64,000 nt of DNA, from assembly GCA_963843805.1 (NCBI GenBank), contig CAWJLY010000001.1, positions 1,054,001 to 1,118,000 of the forward strand, written 5' to 3'. The notes under the pieces were generated by a model. That model saw only the letters and a program-made list of their open reading frames with translations, did no database searches and was not told where the DNA came from. Both the position numbers and the translations under genes were made by a program. Positions 46,575-55,643 of the stretch are shown piece by piece (the first letter of the stretch is position 1; every line of letters starts with the position of its first letter). Source of the DNA: Ideonella_A sp963843805. GTDB lineage: Bacteria; Pseudomonadota; Gammaproteobacteria; Burkholderiales; Burkholderiaceae_C.

Positions 46575-46754
46575 GGTGCGTTCCTTTTCGTGTTGATGCC
46601 GGCAGCCGTATCAGGTACTGCCGGTTGCGGTGGGCTGCCGCTGATGTGTTGAAGCCCCTTGCTCGACCGCGTGAGCGGTTGTCATCCAATGACGGCCGAT
46701 GGCTGTCCAGAGGTAGCCAAGCCCCAGACTATCGGAGCCTCAAATGTTCCGGGC

Positions 46755-47747
46755 CTACCTTTTATCCAATCCCTGCGGCGGCCAGTTCTCCAGCCGCGCA
46801 CCGAGCGTCAGCCCGCGCGAAGCCAGCACTTCCTTGATCTCGTTGAGCGACTTGCGGCCCAGGTTCGGCGTCTTCAGCAATTCGGTCTCGGTGCGCTGGA
46901 TCAGATCGCCGATGTAATAGATATTTTCGGCTTTCAGGCAGTTGGCCGAACGCACCGTCAGCTCGAGCTCGTCGACCGGGCGCAGCAGCAACGGATCGAT
47001 CGTCGATTGCGATTCACGCGATTTGCCCGGCAGATTGTTCAGATCGATCTCGTGCTCGAGGCCGACAAAGATCATCAGCTGCTCGACCAGGATCTTCGCC
47101 GATGCACGGATCGCTTCTTCCGGCGAAACAGCGCCGTTGGTGACGATTTCCATCACCAGCTTGTCGAGGTCGGTGCGCTGCTCGACACGGGCGCTCTCGA
47201 CCGTATAGCTGACGCGCGCGACCGGCGAGAACGAGGCATCGAGGACGATGCGGCCGATCGACTTGGTCGGCTCGTCGCCATAGCGGCGCATCGTGCCGGG
47301 CACATAGCCGCGGCCTTTCTCGACCTTGATCTGCATGTCGAGCTTGCCGCCTTGCGACAGGTTGGCGATCACATGCTCGGGGTTGATGATCTCGACATCA
47401 TGCGGTACCTGGATATCGGCCGCGGTGACCGGGCCTTCACCCTCCTTGCGCACGACGAGCGTGACTTCGTCGCGGTTGTGCAGGCGAAACACGACGCCCT
47501 TCAGGTTCAGCATGATGTGGACGACGTCTTCCTGCACGCCGTCGATCGCCGAGTATTCGTGCAGCACGCCGGCGATCGTCACTTCGGTCGGCGCATAGCC
47601 GACCATCGACGACAGCAGCACGCGGCGCAGCGCGTTGCCCAGCGTGTGGCCATAACCACGCTCGAAGGGCTCGAGGGTGACTTTGGCCCGATTGGTACCG
47701 AGCGGTTCAACTTGAATGGCTTTGGGTTTGAGCAAATTCGTTTGCAT
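46755..47747 (-). CDS. rpoA: DNA-directed RNA polymerase alpha subunit
   Basis: The 330-residue product has the N-terminal dimerisation/assembly domain (LEPFERGYGHTLGNALRRVL, the hallmark) and the C-terminal alpha-CTD (ELTVRSANCLKAENI, KTPNLGRKSLNEIKEVL) that contacts UP elements and activators. It is intact and in its normal place between rpsD and rplQ. Length is typical of betaproteobacteria. Confidence 0.98.
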   Translation of the reverse strand: MQTNLLKPKAIQVEPLGTNRAKVTLEPFERGYGHTLGNALRRVLLSSMVGYAPTEVTIAGVLHEYSAIDGVQEDVVHIMLNLKGVVFRLHNRDEVTLVVRKEGEGPVTAADIQVPHDVEIINPEHVIANLSQGGKLDMQIKVEKGRGYVPGTMRRYGDEPTKSIGRIVLDASFSPVARVSYTVESARVEQRTDLDKLVMEIVTNGAVSPEEAIRASAKILVEQLMIFVGLEHEIDLNNLPGKSRESQSTIDPLLLRPVDELELTVRSANCLKAENIYYIGDLIQRTETELLKTPNLGRKSLNEIKEVLASRGLTLGARLENWPPQGLDKR

Positions 47748-47899
47748 GAGGTCTTTCTTTCAATACCCTCGGTTCGTTACACCGATAAGGCTGAGGGACC
47801 GGCCAGTCGAGGCATGTTGTGCACACCCCGAACTGGCGACCAATAAACAGAGCCAATGGCAACTGGCGGCCGACGAGCCACCAGCGCTTCGAGACAGGA

Positions 47900-48524
47900 T
47901 CAGCGCGAATACAACTCGACGATCAGCGCTTCCTTGATGTCGCCACCAAACTCGTCGCGATCAGGGGTCTTCTTGAAGACGCCTTCGAGCTTCGAGGTGT
48001 CGAGCTGAATCCAGGCCGGCAGGCCGATCGATTCGGCCAGCTTCACCGCAGTCGACGATGCGCAATTGCTTCTTCGACTTCTCGCGAACGGCGACGGTGT
48101 CACCGGCCTTGACGAGATAGGACGCGATGTTGACGACCGATCCATTGACCTCGATCGACTTGTGCGACACCAGTTGCCGTGCCTCGGCACGGGTCGAACC
48201 GAAGCCCATGCGATAGACGACGTTGTCGAGCCGCGATTCGAGCAGCATCAGCAGGTTGGCGCCGGTGTTGCCGCGGCGACGCTCGGCCTCGGCAAAATAG
48301 CGGCGGAACTGGCGCTCGAGCACGCCGTACATGCGCTTGACTTTCTGCTTCTCGCGCAGCTGCAGGCCGAAATCCGACGTCCGCGAACCCGAGGTGCGGC
48401 CATGCTGGCCCGGCTTGCTGTCGAACTTCGACTTGTCGCCGATCGGGCGGCGCGCGCTCTTCAGGAAAAGGTCGGTGCCTTCACGGCGGGAAAGTTTGGC
48501 CTTGGGGCCGAGATAACGTGCCAC
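47900..48524 (-). CDS. rpsD: 30S ribosomal protein S4, one frameshift
   Basis: The protein begins MARYLGPKAKLSRREGTDLF and carries the S4 RNA-binding domain (SRLDNVVYRMGFGSTRAEAR, LVSHKSIEVNG). At 48050 one extra base (coding strand GACTGCGG, expected GACGCGG) shifts the frame; the next frame continues AVKLAESIGLPAW and ends DIKEALIVELYSR, the true S4 C-terminus. Repaired length is 207 residues. S4 is essential and single-copy here, so a sequence error is the likely cause. Confidence 0.93.
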
Positions 48525-48612
48525 GTTGCTTCCTTGTTCAATCTGACGCAGGCACCGGGCTTGCGCGAGTCTGGCGAGTGTTGTTGTAGGCGCTCAGACG
48601 GTGGGCTTAAAC

Positions 48613-48657
48613 GAAGCCGGCCGAACCCCGCGGGGCCCATGGTTGATGGCCGGCTTC
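48613..48657. repeat. Long palindrome in the rpsK-rpsD gap
   Basis: GAAGCCGGCC (48613-48622) and GGCCGGCTTC (48648-48657) are perfect 10-base arms. The 25-base loop contains a second palindrome CCCCGCGGGG (48626-48635). It fills the unusually long 204-bp gap between rpsK and rpsD and may be a site for message processing, attenuation or S4 control. Confidence 0.6.
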
Positions 48658-48728
48658 AACACAAATGCCGACGGAGCCCGAGGGGCCACCGTCGACACGG
48701 GGAAAACGAAAGATCGCGTGTTGCGCAA

Positions 48729-49130
48729 TCAGATGCGACGACGCTTCTGCGGGCGGCAGCCGTTGTGCGGAACCGGCGTCACGTCGGAAATGACATTGAT
48801 GCGGATGCCCAGCGAAGCCAATGCACGTACCGACGACTCGCGACCCGGACCCGGGCCCTTGATCCGCACGTCGAGGGTCTTGATGCCTTGTTCTTGTGCC
48901 GCACGACCAGCCGATTCGGCTGCCACCTGAGCCGCAAACGGCGTGCTCTTGCGCGAACCCTTGAAACCCTGGCCGCCACTGGACGCCCACGACAAGGCGC
49001 CGCCCTGGCGGTCGGTGATGGTGATGATGGTGTTGTTGAACGACGCATGCACGTGCGCGATGCCGTCCGCAATATTCTTGCGGGCTTTCTTGCGGACACG
49101 TTGGGCGGCGGTATTGGGTGCTTTTGCCAT
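48729..49130 (-). CDS. rpsK: 30S ribosomal protein S11
   Basis: The 133-residue protein has HVHASFNNTIITITD, GFKGSRKSTPFAAQ and the conserved end NGCRPQKRRRI. S11 lies in the platform of the small subunit beside the E-site mRNA. The order rpmJ-rpsM-rpsK-rpsD-rpoA-rplQ is the standard alpha operon. Intact. Confidence 0.98.
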   Translation of the reverse strand: MAKAPNTAAQRVRKKARKNIADGIAHVHASFNNTIITITDRQGGALSWASSGGQGFKGSRKSTPFAAQVAAESAGRAAQEQGIKTLDVRIKGPGPGRESSVRALASLGIRINVISDVTPVPHNGCRPQKRRRI

Positions 49131-49210
49131 TTGAAACTTTCTCTGCTACGGGGCGTCGGTGGGCGTCGCGGCGATCGGGATCGACGATCAGATCGCTGCG
49201 AAGCCGGCGA

Positions 49211-49576
49211 TCATTTCTTCACCAGTGCACCGGATTTGCGCGGGCCCTTGCGGGTACGTGCATTGGTCTTGGTACGTTGACCACGCACCGGCAGACCACG
49301 GCGATGACGGAAACCACGATAACAGCCGAGGTCCATCAGGCGCTTGATGTTGATCGACATCTCGCGGCGCAGATCGCCCTCGATCGTCATGCGGCCGATT
49401 TCTTCCCGGATCTTTTCCAGGTCGCCGTCGGTCAGATCCTTGATCTTGCGGTCCAGCGGAACGCCAGCGTTGTTGCAGATCTTCTGCGCGGTGGTCCGTC
49501 CGATGCCGTAGATCGACGTCAAGCCGATCTCCGCATGTTTGTGGGGCGGAATGTTGATACCAGCGATGCGTGCCAT
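49211..49576 (-). CDS. rpsM: 30S ribosomal protein S13
   Basis: The 121-residue protein starts MARIAGINIPPHKHAEIGLT and ends with RTKTNARTRKGPRKSGALVKK, both diagnostic. The middle CYRGFRHRRGLPVRGQ is invariant. S13 contacts the P-site tRNA and 50S bridge B1. It lies 33 bp after rpmJ. Intact. Confidence 0.98.
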   Translation of the reverse strand: MARIAGINIPPHKHAEIGLTSIYGIGRTTAQKICNNAGVPLDRKIKDLTDGDLEKIREEIGRMTIEGDLRREMSINIKRLMDLGCYRGFRHRRGLPVRGQRTKTNARTRKGPRKSGALVKK

Positions 49577-49609
49577 AAACGTCCTCTCAATTCTTCGTCG
49601 TCGTCAGGA

Positions 49610-49723
49610 TCAACCCTGGCGCTGCTTGTGGCGCGGGTCGGTGCAGATAACCCGAACCACACCCTTGCGACGGATTACCTTGCAATGCCGGCACATCTTC
49701 TTCACCGATGCTGCAACCTTCAT
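49610..49723 (-). CDS. rpmJ: 50S ribosomal protein L36
   Basis: A 37-codon frame starting at the ATG at 49723 reads MKVAASVKKMCRHCKVIRRK and ends DPRHKQRQG. The C-x2-C ... C-x4-H zinc-binding pattern (CRHC, CTDPRH) of the C+ type L36 is intact. An AGAGC ribosome binding site lies just upstream. It sits 80 bp after secY; there is no infA between them. Confidence 0.95.
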   Translation of the reverse strand: MKVAASVKKMCRHCKVIRRKGVVRVICTDPRHKQRQG

Positions 49724-49802
49724 GCTCTTCTCCAATGTCCTCGCGGACCGGTTATCAATCTTCGCCAGAAACAGGTGCCGCGCGCGAGCACCCCGTCGTT
49801 CA

Positions 49803-51114
49803 TCAGCTCGCCTTGAAATTGGCTTTCTTCAACAGCGACTCGTATTGCTGACTCATCACATAACTCTGCACCTGGGCCCAGAAGTCCATCGTCACCACGA
49901 CGATGATCAACAGCGAGGTGCCTCCGAAATAGAACGGCACGTTGTACTTGAGGACCAGAAACTCGGGCAACAGGCACACGCCGGTGATGTAGATCGCGCC
50001 GATCAGCGTCAGCCGCGACAAGATGCGGTCGATATGGCGTGCCGTCTGGTCCCCCGGACGGATCCCCGGGATGAAGGCGCCGCTCTTCTTCAGGTTGTCA
50101 GCCGTCTCGCGGCTGTTGAAAACCAGCGCGGTGTAGAAGAAGCAGAAGAAGATGATCGCCGCGGCGTACAACATCACGTAGATCGGCTGCCCCGGCGACA
50201 GCAGCGCTGCCAGGTCACGCAGCCAGCGGAAGCCGTCACCTGCGGCAAACCAGCCCACCGCGGTTGCCGGCAACAGGATGATCGACGAGGCGAAGATCGG
50301 CGGGATCACGCCCGACATGTTCAGCTTCAGCGGCAAGTGCGAAGACTGGCCACCATAGACCTTGTTGCCGACCTGCCGCTTGGCATAGTTGACCAGGATC
50401 TTGCGCTGACCGCGTTCGACAAATACCACCAGGTAGGTCACTGCAGCAATGACCACCAGGATCACGATCGCGACAACGATGCTCATCGCCCCGGTATTGA
50501 TGAGCGAGATCATCCCGCCGATCGCCCCCGGCAGCCCGGCAACGATGCCGCCGAAGATCAGGATCGAAATGCCGTTGCCGAGACCTCGTTCGGTGATCTG
50601 CTCGCCGAGCCACATCAGGAACATGGTGCCCGCCACCAGGCTCACCACCGCCGTCAGTCGAAAGCCGAAGCCCGGGGAAATCACCAGACCTTGCGAACCT
50701 TCGAGCGCCAACGCGATGCCCAGCGACTGGAACAGCGCCAGCCCCAGTGTGCCGTAGCGGGTGTACTGCGTGATCTTGCGACGGCCCGACTCGCCTTCTT
50801 TCTTGATCGCCTCGAGCGTCGGCACCACGTAGGTCATCAACTGCATGATGATCGACGCCGAGATATACGGCATGATGCCCAGCGCAAATACCGTGAAGCG
50901 CGACAACGCTCCGCCTGAGAACATGTTGAACAGGCTCAAGATGCCGCCAGACTGGCTCTTGAACAACTCGGCCAACTGGTTCGGATCGATGCCCGGGAAC
51001 CGGAATGTGTGCACCGAGGCGATAAACGACGAGCGCCAACAACAAGAAGATCAGACGGCGACGAAGATCACCGAATTTTCCGCTTTTTGCCAGCTGATTT
51101 GCGTTGGTTGCCAC
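49803..51114 (-). CDS. secY: Preprotein translocase subunit SecY, one frameshift
   Basis: The N-terminal frame reads MATNANQLAKSGKFGDLRRR and RLGAHIPVPG; the next frame continues IDPNQLAELFKSQSGGILSL through ten membrane helices, with YISASIIMQL, GQRKILVNYAKRQVG and FIPGIRPGDQT. One extra G in a GGG run at 50992-50994 breaks the frame. Repaired length is 436 residues, normal for SecY, the channel of the Sec system. An essential single-copy gene, so I regard the shift as a sequence error. Confidence 0.95.
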
Positions 51115-51147
51115 TGAGGTTGGTTCTGCTTGTACGTTGCGCTTCTA

Positions 51148-51579
51148 TCAGGCGACGCTGCCGCCCGCGGCCTCGATTGCCGCCTTGGCACCGGCCGTTG
51201 CACCGACGCCCTTCAGGGAGACTGCGCGGGTCAACTCACCCGACTTGATCACCTTGACCGTCTTGATCAGCTGGCCAACCAGGCCAGCCTGCTTCAGCGA
51301 CAGCAGATCGACTTCATCGACGGCCAGGCGCTCGAGATCGGTCAGGCTGATTTCGTCGTTGTACTTGAGCGTGGTCGACTTGAAGCCGCGCTTGGGCAGA
51401 CGGCGCTGCAGCGGCATCTGGCCGCCTTCGAAACCGACCTTGTGAAAGCCGCCCGAACGAGATTTCTGACCCTTGTGGCCACGGCCGGCCGTCTTGCCCA
51501 GGCCGGATCCGATGCCGCGGCCGACGCGGCGACGGTCACGCTTGGACCCGACGGCGGGCTTGATGCTGTTCAATTCCAT
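51148..51579 (-). CDS. rplO: 50S ribosomal protein L15
   Basis: The 143-residue protein begins MELNSIKPAVGSKRDRRRVG and has the Gly-rich GRGIGSGLGKTAGRGHKGQK stretch and FEGGQMPLQRRLPKRGF of L15, a late-assembly core protein of the large subunit. secY follows 33 bp downstream. Intact. Confidence 0.97.
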   Translation of the reverse strand: MELNSIKPAVGSKRDRRRVGRGIGSGLGKTAGRGHKGQKSRSGGFHKVGFEGGQMPLQRRLPKRGFKSTTLKYNDEISLTDLERLAVDEVDLLSLKQAGLVGQLIKTVKVIKSGELTRAVSLKGVGATAGAKAAIEAAGGSVA

Positions 51580-51612
51580 GTTCTTCTCCAGATCTTCAGC
51601 TGATCACGCGGA

Positions 51613-51819
51613 TCAGAGCACCTTCACAAGGTACGAGACCTTGTTGATCATGCCGCGCACGGCCGGGGTATCTTCCAGCGTCGATTCGCTGTTCAGCTTG
51701 CGCAGGCCGAGGCCACGCACGGTGGCCCGGTGGGTTTCACGCGTGCCGGCAACACTGCGCACCAGCTTCAGTGTCACGGTGCCTTTCGGCGTCGGGTTGT
51801 CAGTCTTGTTGTCGCTCAT
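51613..51819 (-). CDS. rpmD: 50S ribosomal protein L30
   Basis: The 68-residue protein contains VTLKLVRSVAGTRETHRATV and LGLRKLNSESTLEDTPAVRG, the L30 signature. It has an N-terminal extension of about eight residues (MSDNKTDN) compared with the shortest family members. Located between rpsE and rplO as usual. Intact. Confidence 0.96.
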   Translation of the reverse strand: MSDNKTDNPTPKGTVTLKLVRSVAGTRETHRATVRGLGLRKLNSESTLEDTPAVRGMINKVSYLVKVL

Positions 51820-51839
51820 TCGGGCTTCTCCTGAGACGC

Positions 51840-52358
51840 TCAGCCGACGATCTGTTCGACCGTCAGGCCGCGCTTGGCGGCTATCTCGGCCGGCGTGCTG
51901 GTGGCCTTCAAGGCATCCAGCGTGGCGCGAACCAGGTTGTAGGGGTTGGTCGAGCCGAGGCTCTTCGCAACGATGTCGGTCACACCCATCACCTCGAACA
52001 CAGCGCGCATCGGGCCGCCGGCGATGATGCCCGCACCAGCCGGAGCCGGCGCCATCAGCACCCGCGAGGCGCCGTGTTCACCGGTCACCTTGTGGTGGAT
52101 CGAGCCGTTCTTCAGCGAAACCTTGTGCATGTTGCGGCGCGCCGCTTCCATGGCCTTCTGGATCGCGACCGGCACTTCCTTGGCCTTGCCCTTGCCCATG
52201 CCGATCTTGCCGTCGCCGTCACCGACGACGGTCAACGCGGCGAAGCCGAGAATCCGGCCGCCCTTGACCACCTTGGTGACGCGGTTGACCGCGATCATCT
52301 TTTCCTTCAGACCGTCGTCACTGCCTTCTTGCGGTGCACGGGGTTGGAACTTTGCCAT
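51840..52358 (-). CDS. rpsE: 30S ribosomal protein S5
   Basis: The 172-residue protein has the double-stranded RNA-binding N-domain (EKMIAVNRVTKVVKGGRILG) and the C-domain with GAGIIAGGPMRAVFEVMG. S5 guards decoding accuracy at the mRNA entry site. The spectinomycin-loop region (VTKVVKGG) is standard. Intact. Confidence 0.97.
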   Translation of the reverse strand: MAKFQPRAPQEGSDDGLKEKMIAVNRVTKVVKGGRILGFAALTVVGDGDGKIGMGKGKAKEVPVAIQKAMEAARRNMHKVSLKNGSIHHKVTGEHGASRVLMAPAPAGAGIIAGGPMRAVFEVMGVTDIVAKSLGSTNPYNLVRATLDALKATSTPAEIAAKRGLTVEQIVG

Positions 52359-52425
52359 TATCGAAATCCTTGGTCGCTAGGTGCAACAGAGTCGCGCAGC
52401 AGCTCGATGAGCGTTCGCGTGACGT

Positions 52426-52791
52426 TTAAAACTGCAGGCCGGCTTCGCGAGCCGCTTCCGCCAGGGCCTTGACACGACCGTGATAGGCAAAGCCTGCACG
52501 GTCGAATGCCACCTTCTCGACGCCGGCGGCTTTCGCCTTTTCGGCGATCCGTTTGCCGATCAAGGCGGCGGCGGCGACGTTGCCACCTTTGCCGGCCGCG
52601 CCCAGCTCCTTGCGGACCTCGGCTTCGGCGGTCGATGCGGTCGCAACGACGCGTGTGCCATCGTCCGAAATCACGGTTGCATAAATGTGCAGATTGCTGC
52701 GGAACACCGTCAACCGCGCCGAGCGCTGGATCGCAATCCGCGCACGGGTCTGGCGGGAGCGACGGATACGCTGATCCTTCTTGTTCAACAT
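52426..52791 (-). CDS. rplR: 50S ribosomal protein L18
   Basis: The 121-residue protein reads RRSRQTRARIAIQRSARLTV, SNLHIYATVISDDG and ends FDRAGFAYHGRVKALAEAAR, the L18 family ends. It binds 5S rRNA with L5 and L25. It lies 11 bp after rplF. Intact. Confidence 0.97.
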   Translation of the reverse strand: MLNKKDQRIRRSRQTRARIAIQRSARLTVFRSNLHIYATVISDDGTRVVATASTAEAEVRKELGAAGKGGNVAAAALIGKRIAEKAKAAGVEKVAFDRAGFAYHGRVKALAEAAREAGLQF

Positions 52792-52802
52792 GTCATCGCT
52801 CC

Positions 52803-53336
52803 TTACTTCTTCTTGGTCTCTTTGATCGTGACCTTTTCGTCGCTGTACCGGATTCCCTTGCCTTTGTAGGGCTCGGGCGGACGCAACGCGCGAATCTCGG
52901 CGGCAACCTGGCCGACGGCCTGCCGGTCGGCACCCTTGATCACGATTTCAGTCTGGGTCGGACAGGCCACCTGCACACCTTCGGGCATGACCTTGGCCAC
53001 CGGATGCGAGAAGCCGATCTGCAGATTCAGCTTGCTGCCTGCTGCCTGGGCCCGAAAGCCGACGCCGACCAGGTTGAGCTTCTTCTCGAAACCCTTGCTG
53101 ACCCCGTTGACCATGTTGTTGACCAGCGCACGCATCGTGCCGGACATCGCATTGGCCTCGACCGAATCGTTGGCTGGAGCAAACAAAAGGCTGCCGTTCT
53201 CGTTTTTCACGGTGACCAGTGAATTGACCGCATGCACTTGCGTGCCGAGCGCTCCCTTGACACTGATCTGATCTGCGGTAACCGCCACGTCGACGCCCTT
53301 GGGCACGGCGATTGGCATTTTTCCTACGCGGGACAT
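52803..53336 (-). CDS. rplF: 50S ribosomal protein L6
   Basis: The 177-residue protein starts MSRVGKMPIAVPKGVDVAVT and ends with PEPYKGKGIRYSDEKVTIKE, the typical L6 C-terminal loop. Two alpha/beta repeats bind helix 97 near the factor-binding site. Intact, between rpsH and rplR. Confidence 0.98.
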   Translation of the reverse strand: MSRVGKMPIAVPKGVDVAVTADQISVKGALGTQVHAVNSLVTVKNENGSLLFAPANDSVEANAMSGTMRALVNNMVNGVSKGFEKKLNLVGVGFRAQAAGSKLNLQIGFSHPVAKVMPEGVQVACPTQTEIVIKGADRQAVGQVAAEIRALRPPEPYKGKGIRYSDEKVTIKETKKK

Positions 53337-53352
53337 TGTTGTGCTCCCTTTC

Positions 53353-53748
53353 TTAGGCGACGTAGCAAAGCACTTCGCCGCCGATACCGGCCTGGCGCGC
53401 CTTGCGATCGGTCATCACGCCTTTTGGCGTTGTCACGATGGCCACACCGAGCCCGTTCATCACGTTCGGGATGTCGTGGCGGCCCTTGTAGATGCGCAAG
53501 CCGGGACGGCTGACGCGCTCGATGCGCTCGATCACCGGACGCCCGGCGTAATACTTCAACGCGATCTCGAGTTGCGGCTTGGCCGCCTCACCCTTGACAG
53601 CGAAGTTGTCGATATAGCCTTCGTCCTTCAGGACTTGGGCAATGGCCACCTTCAGCTTCGACGACGGCATTGCAACGGTGGTCTTGTCGACCATCTGCGC
53701 ATTGCGGATGCGGGTCAGCATATCGGCGATGGGATCACTCATGCTCAT
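53353..53748 (-). CDS. rpsH: 30S ribosomal protein S8
   Basis: The 131-residue protein begins MSMSDPIADMLTRIRNAQMV and ends GVMTDRKARQAGIGGEVLCY, the S8 signature. S8 binds helix 21 of 16S rRNA and in Escherichia coli represses the spc operon at the rplE region. Intact. Confidence 0.98.
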   Translation of the reverse strand: MSMSDPIADMLTRIRNAQMVDKTTVAMPSSKLKVAIAQVLKDEGYIDNFAVKGEAAKPQLEIALKYYAGRPVIERIERVSRPGLRIYKGRHDIPNVMNGLGVAIVTTPKGVMTDRKARQAGIGGEVLCYVA

Positions 53749-53780
53749 AGGGAAATCTCCTGATCAGGCCCGTGTGCCGC

Positions 53781-54086
53781 TTACCAGCTGGCCTTGATGA
53801 CGCCGGGGATGTCACCCTTGAACGCCAATTCGCGAATCTTGTTGCGGCCCAGTCCGAACTTGCGGAACGTGCCGCGCGGGCGACCGGTCAACTCGCAGCG
53901 GTTGCGCTGGCGCGTCGGGTAGGCATTGCGCGGCAACTGCTGCAGCGCCAGACGGGCGGCGTAGCGCTCTTCGTCCGACTTCTTCGCATCGTTGGCCGTG
54001 CCCTTGAGCTCGTCGTACTTCTTCTTGTACTTGGCGACCAGGTTGGCTCGCTTGAGTTCACGCTGAATGAGAGAAACTTTAGCCAC
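53781..54086 (-). CDS. rpsN: 30S ribosomal protein S14
   Basis: The 101-residue long-form S14 (zinc-free) has MAKVSLIQRELKRANLV and the end RNRCELTGRPRGTFRKFGLG with no CxxC motif. It lies 8 bp after rplE, with its start overlapping no gene. Intact. Confidence 0.97.
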   Translation of the reverse strand: MAKVSLIQRELKRANLVAKYKKKYDELKGTANDAKKSDEERYAARLALQQLPRNAYPTRQRNRCELTGRPRGTFRKFGLGRNKIRELAFKGDIPGVIKASW

Positions 54087-54094
54087 GAACCACC

Positions 54095-54649
54095 TCAGTT
54101 CTTGAACGGAAACTTGAATGCGGCGAGCAAGGCCTTGGCCTCGTCGTCATTCTTGGCGGTCGTCGTGATGCTGATATTCAGACCGCGCAGCGCATCCACC
54201 TTGTCGTAATCGACTTCCGGGAAAATGATCTGTTCCTTGACGCCGATGTTGTAATTGCCCCGGCCATCGAACGCGCGACCGGAAATACCGCGAAAGTCGC
54301 GAACCCGCGGCAGCGCAATCGTCACGAAGCGGTCGAGAAACTCGTACATGCGAACGCCGCGCAGCGTGACCATGCAGCCGATCGGCACATGGTCGCGAAT
54401 CTTGAAGCCGGCAATCGCCTTCTTGGCCTTGGTGACGACCGGCTTCTGGCCGGCAATCTTGGTCATGTCGCTGACCGCATGCTCCATCACCTTCTTGTCC
54501 GACACCGCCTCGCTCACACCCATGTTGAGCGTGATCTTGGTCAGGCGCGGGACTTCCATCACCGATTTGTAGTGAAACTTCTCGACCATCTCAGGTGCGA
54601 TCTTGTCGCGGAAGACGGTCAACAGGCGCGGTACGATTTGTTCTGCCAT
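54095..54649 (-). CDS. rplE: 50S ribosomal protein L5
   Basis: The 184-residue protein contains YKSVMEVPRLTKITLNMGV, VTLRGVRMYEFLDRFVTIAL, RDFRGISGRAFDGRGNYNIG and GLNISITTTAKNDDEA. It binds 5S rRNA and the P-site tRNA. It is slightly longer than the usual 179 residues at the N-terminus. Intact. Confidence 0.98.
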   Translation of the reverse strand: MAEQIVPRLLTVFRDKIAPEMVEKFHYKSVMEVPRLTKITLNMGVSEAVSDKKVMEHAVSDMTKIAGQKPVVTKAKKAIAGFKIRDHVPIGCMVTLRGVRMYEFLDRFVTIALPRVRDFRGISGRAFDGRGNYNIGVKEQIIFPEVDYDKVDALRGLNISITTTAKNDDEAKALLAAFKFPFKN

Positions 54650-54658
54650 GGTCGCTCC

Positions 54659-54976
54659 TTAGGCCTTGATGGCGTCGCCGCTGGACTTGAAGACGCGCGA
54701 CTTCTTGCCGTCGTCGCCCAGCTTGATGCCCACGCGATCGGCCTTGCCCGTGGCGGCGTTGTAGATCGCCACGTTCGACTGGTGGATCGGCATGGTCTTG
54801 TCGACCACACCACCGGTGGTGCCCTTCATCGGGTTCGGCTTGACGTGCTTCTTGACGGTATTGACACCCTCGACGAGGATGTGATCGTCATCGACACGTT
54901 GCGCGACGGTGCCGCGTTTGCCTTTGTCGCGACCGGTCAGGACAATGACCTGGTCGCCTTTGCGAATCTTGTTCAT
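54659..54976 (-). CDS. rplX: 50S ribosomal protein L24
   Basis: The 105-residue protein starts MNKIRKGDQVIVLTGRDKGK, the KOW motif of L24, and continues VEGVNTVKKHVKPNP and AIYNAATGKADRVGIK. L24 is an assembly initiator of the large subunit. Intact, 20 bp downstream of rplN. Confidence 0.97.
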   Translation of the reverse strand: MNKIRKGDQVIVLTGRDKGKRGTVAQRVDDDHILVEGVNTVKKHVKPNPMKGTTGGVVDKTMPIHQSNVAIYNAATGKADRVGIKLGDDGKKSRVFKSSGDAIKA

Positions 54977-54996
54977 GGCTGCCCTTTAAACGGGGT

Positions 54997-55365
54997 TCAA
55001 AGCACTTCAGGTGCCAGCGAGACGATCTTCATGAAACGCTCGGTGCGCAGTTCACGCGTCACCGGGCCGAAGATGCGGGTGCCGATCGGCTCGAGCTTGG
55101 CGTTCAGCAGGACAGCGGCGTTGCCGTCGAACTTGACCAGCGAGCCATCCTGGCGGCGAACGCCTTTGGCGGTGCGAACGACGACGGCACTGTAGACCTC
55201 GCCCTTCTTCACGCGGCCACGCGGCGCGGCTTCCTTGATGCTGACCTTGATGACGTCGCCGATGCCGGCGTAGCGGCGCCTGGAGCCGCCCAGCACCTTG
55301 ATGCACATGACGGACTTGGCACCGGTGTTGTCCGCGACCTGAAGCCGCGACTGCATTTGAATCAT
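54997..55365 (-). CDS. rplN: 50S ribosomal protein L14
   Basis: The 122-residue protein begins MIQMQSRLQVADNTGAKSVM and ends with GPVTRELRTERFMKIVSLAP, both invariant. L14 forms bridge B8 with 16S rRNA. Here it is the first gene of the spc block, with about 170 nt of leader behind its own promoter and 991 bp from rpsQ because a peroxiredoxin gene intervenes. Intact. Confidence 0.98.
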   Translation of the reverse strand: MIQMQSRLQVADNTGAKSVMCIKVLGGSRRRYAGIGDVIKVSIKEAAPRGRVKKGEVYSAVVVRTAKGVRRQDGSLVKFDGNAAVLLNAKLEPIGTRIFGPVTRELRTERFMKIVSLAPEVL

Positions 55366-55536
55366 GTTCTATGTCCCCAACTTGAACCGTTTGCTGTGGC
55401 CGCCAGGCAGCCTGCACGCGATCAGTCTTGGGCCCGTCAGTGCCTTTGACCTTTGCTGGCCGCAGGCGCTGCTTGGGCGGAACCGAACCCGTTTGCCTGA
55501 CTGCATGCCAGGCGCGTATGTTCAGCGAAGTCGTCG

Positions 55537-55565
55537 ATTATCTACTGGTTTTGCCGATGCGTCAA
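55537..55565 (-). promoter_or_regulatory. Sigma-70 promoter for rplN and the spc operon
   Basis: On the minus strand TTGACG (-35, 55560-55565) and GATAAT (-10, 55537-55542) are separated by exactly 17 bp (55543-55559). The start point would lie about 165 nt before the rplN ATG. This makes rplN onward independent of read-through from rpsQ. Confidence 0.75.
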
Positions 55566-55643
55566 GAGCCGACGGATAATTTCTCAAGAACCTGGCACGT
55601 GCCCACCAGAACAGTTCAAAGCGCCACTCGGACCGATCCAGCA

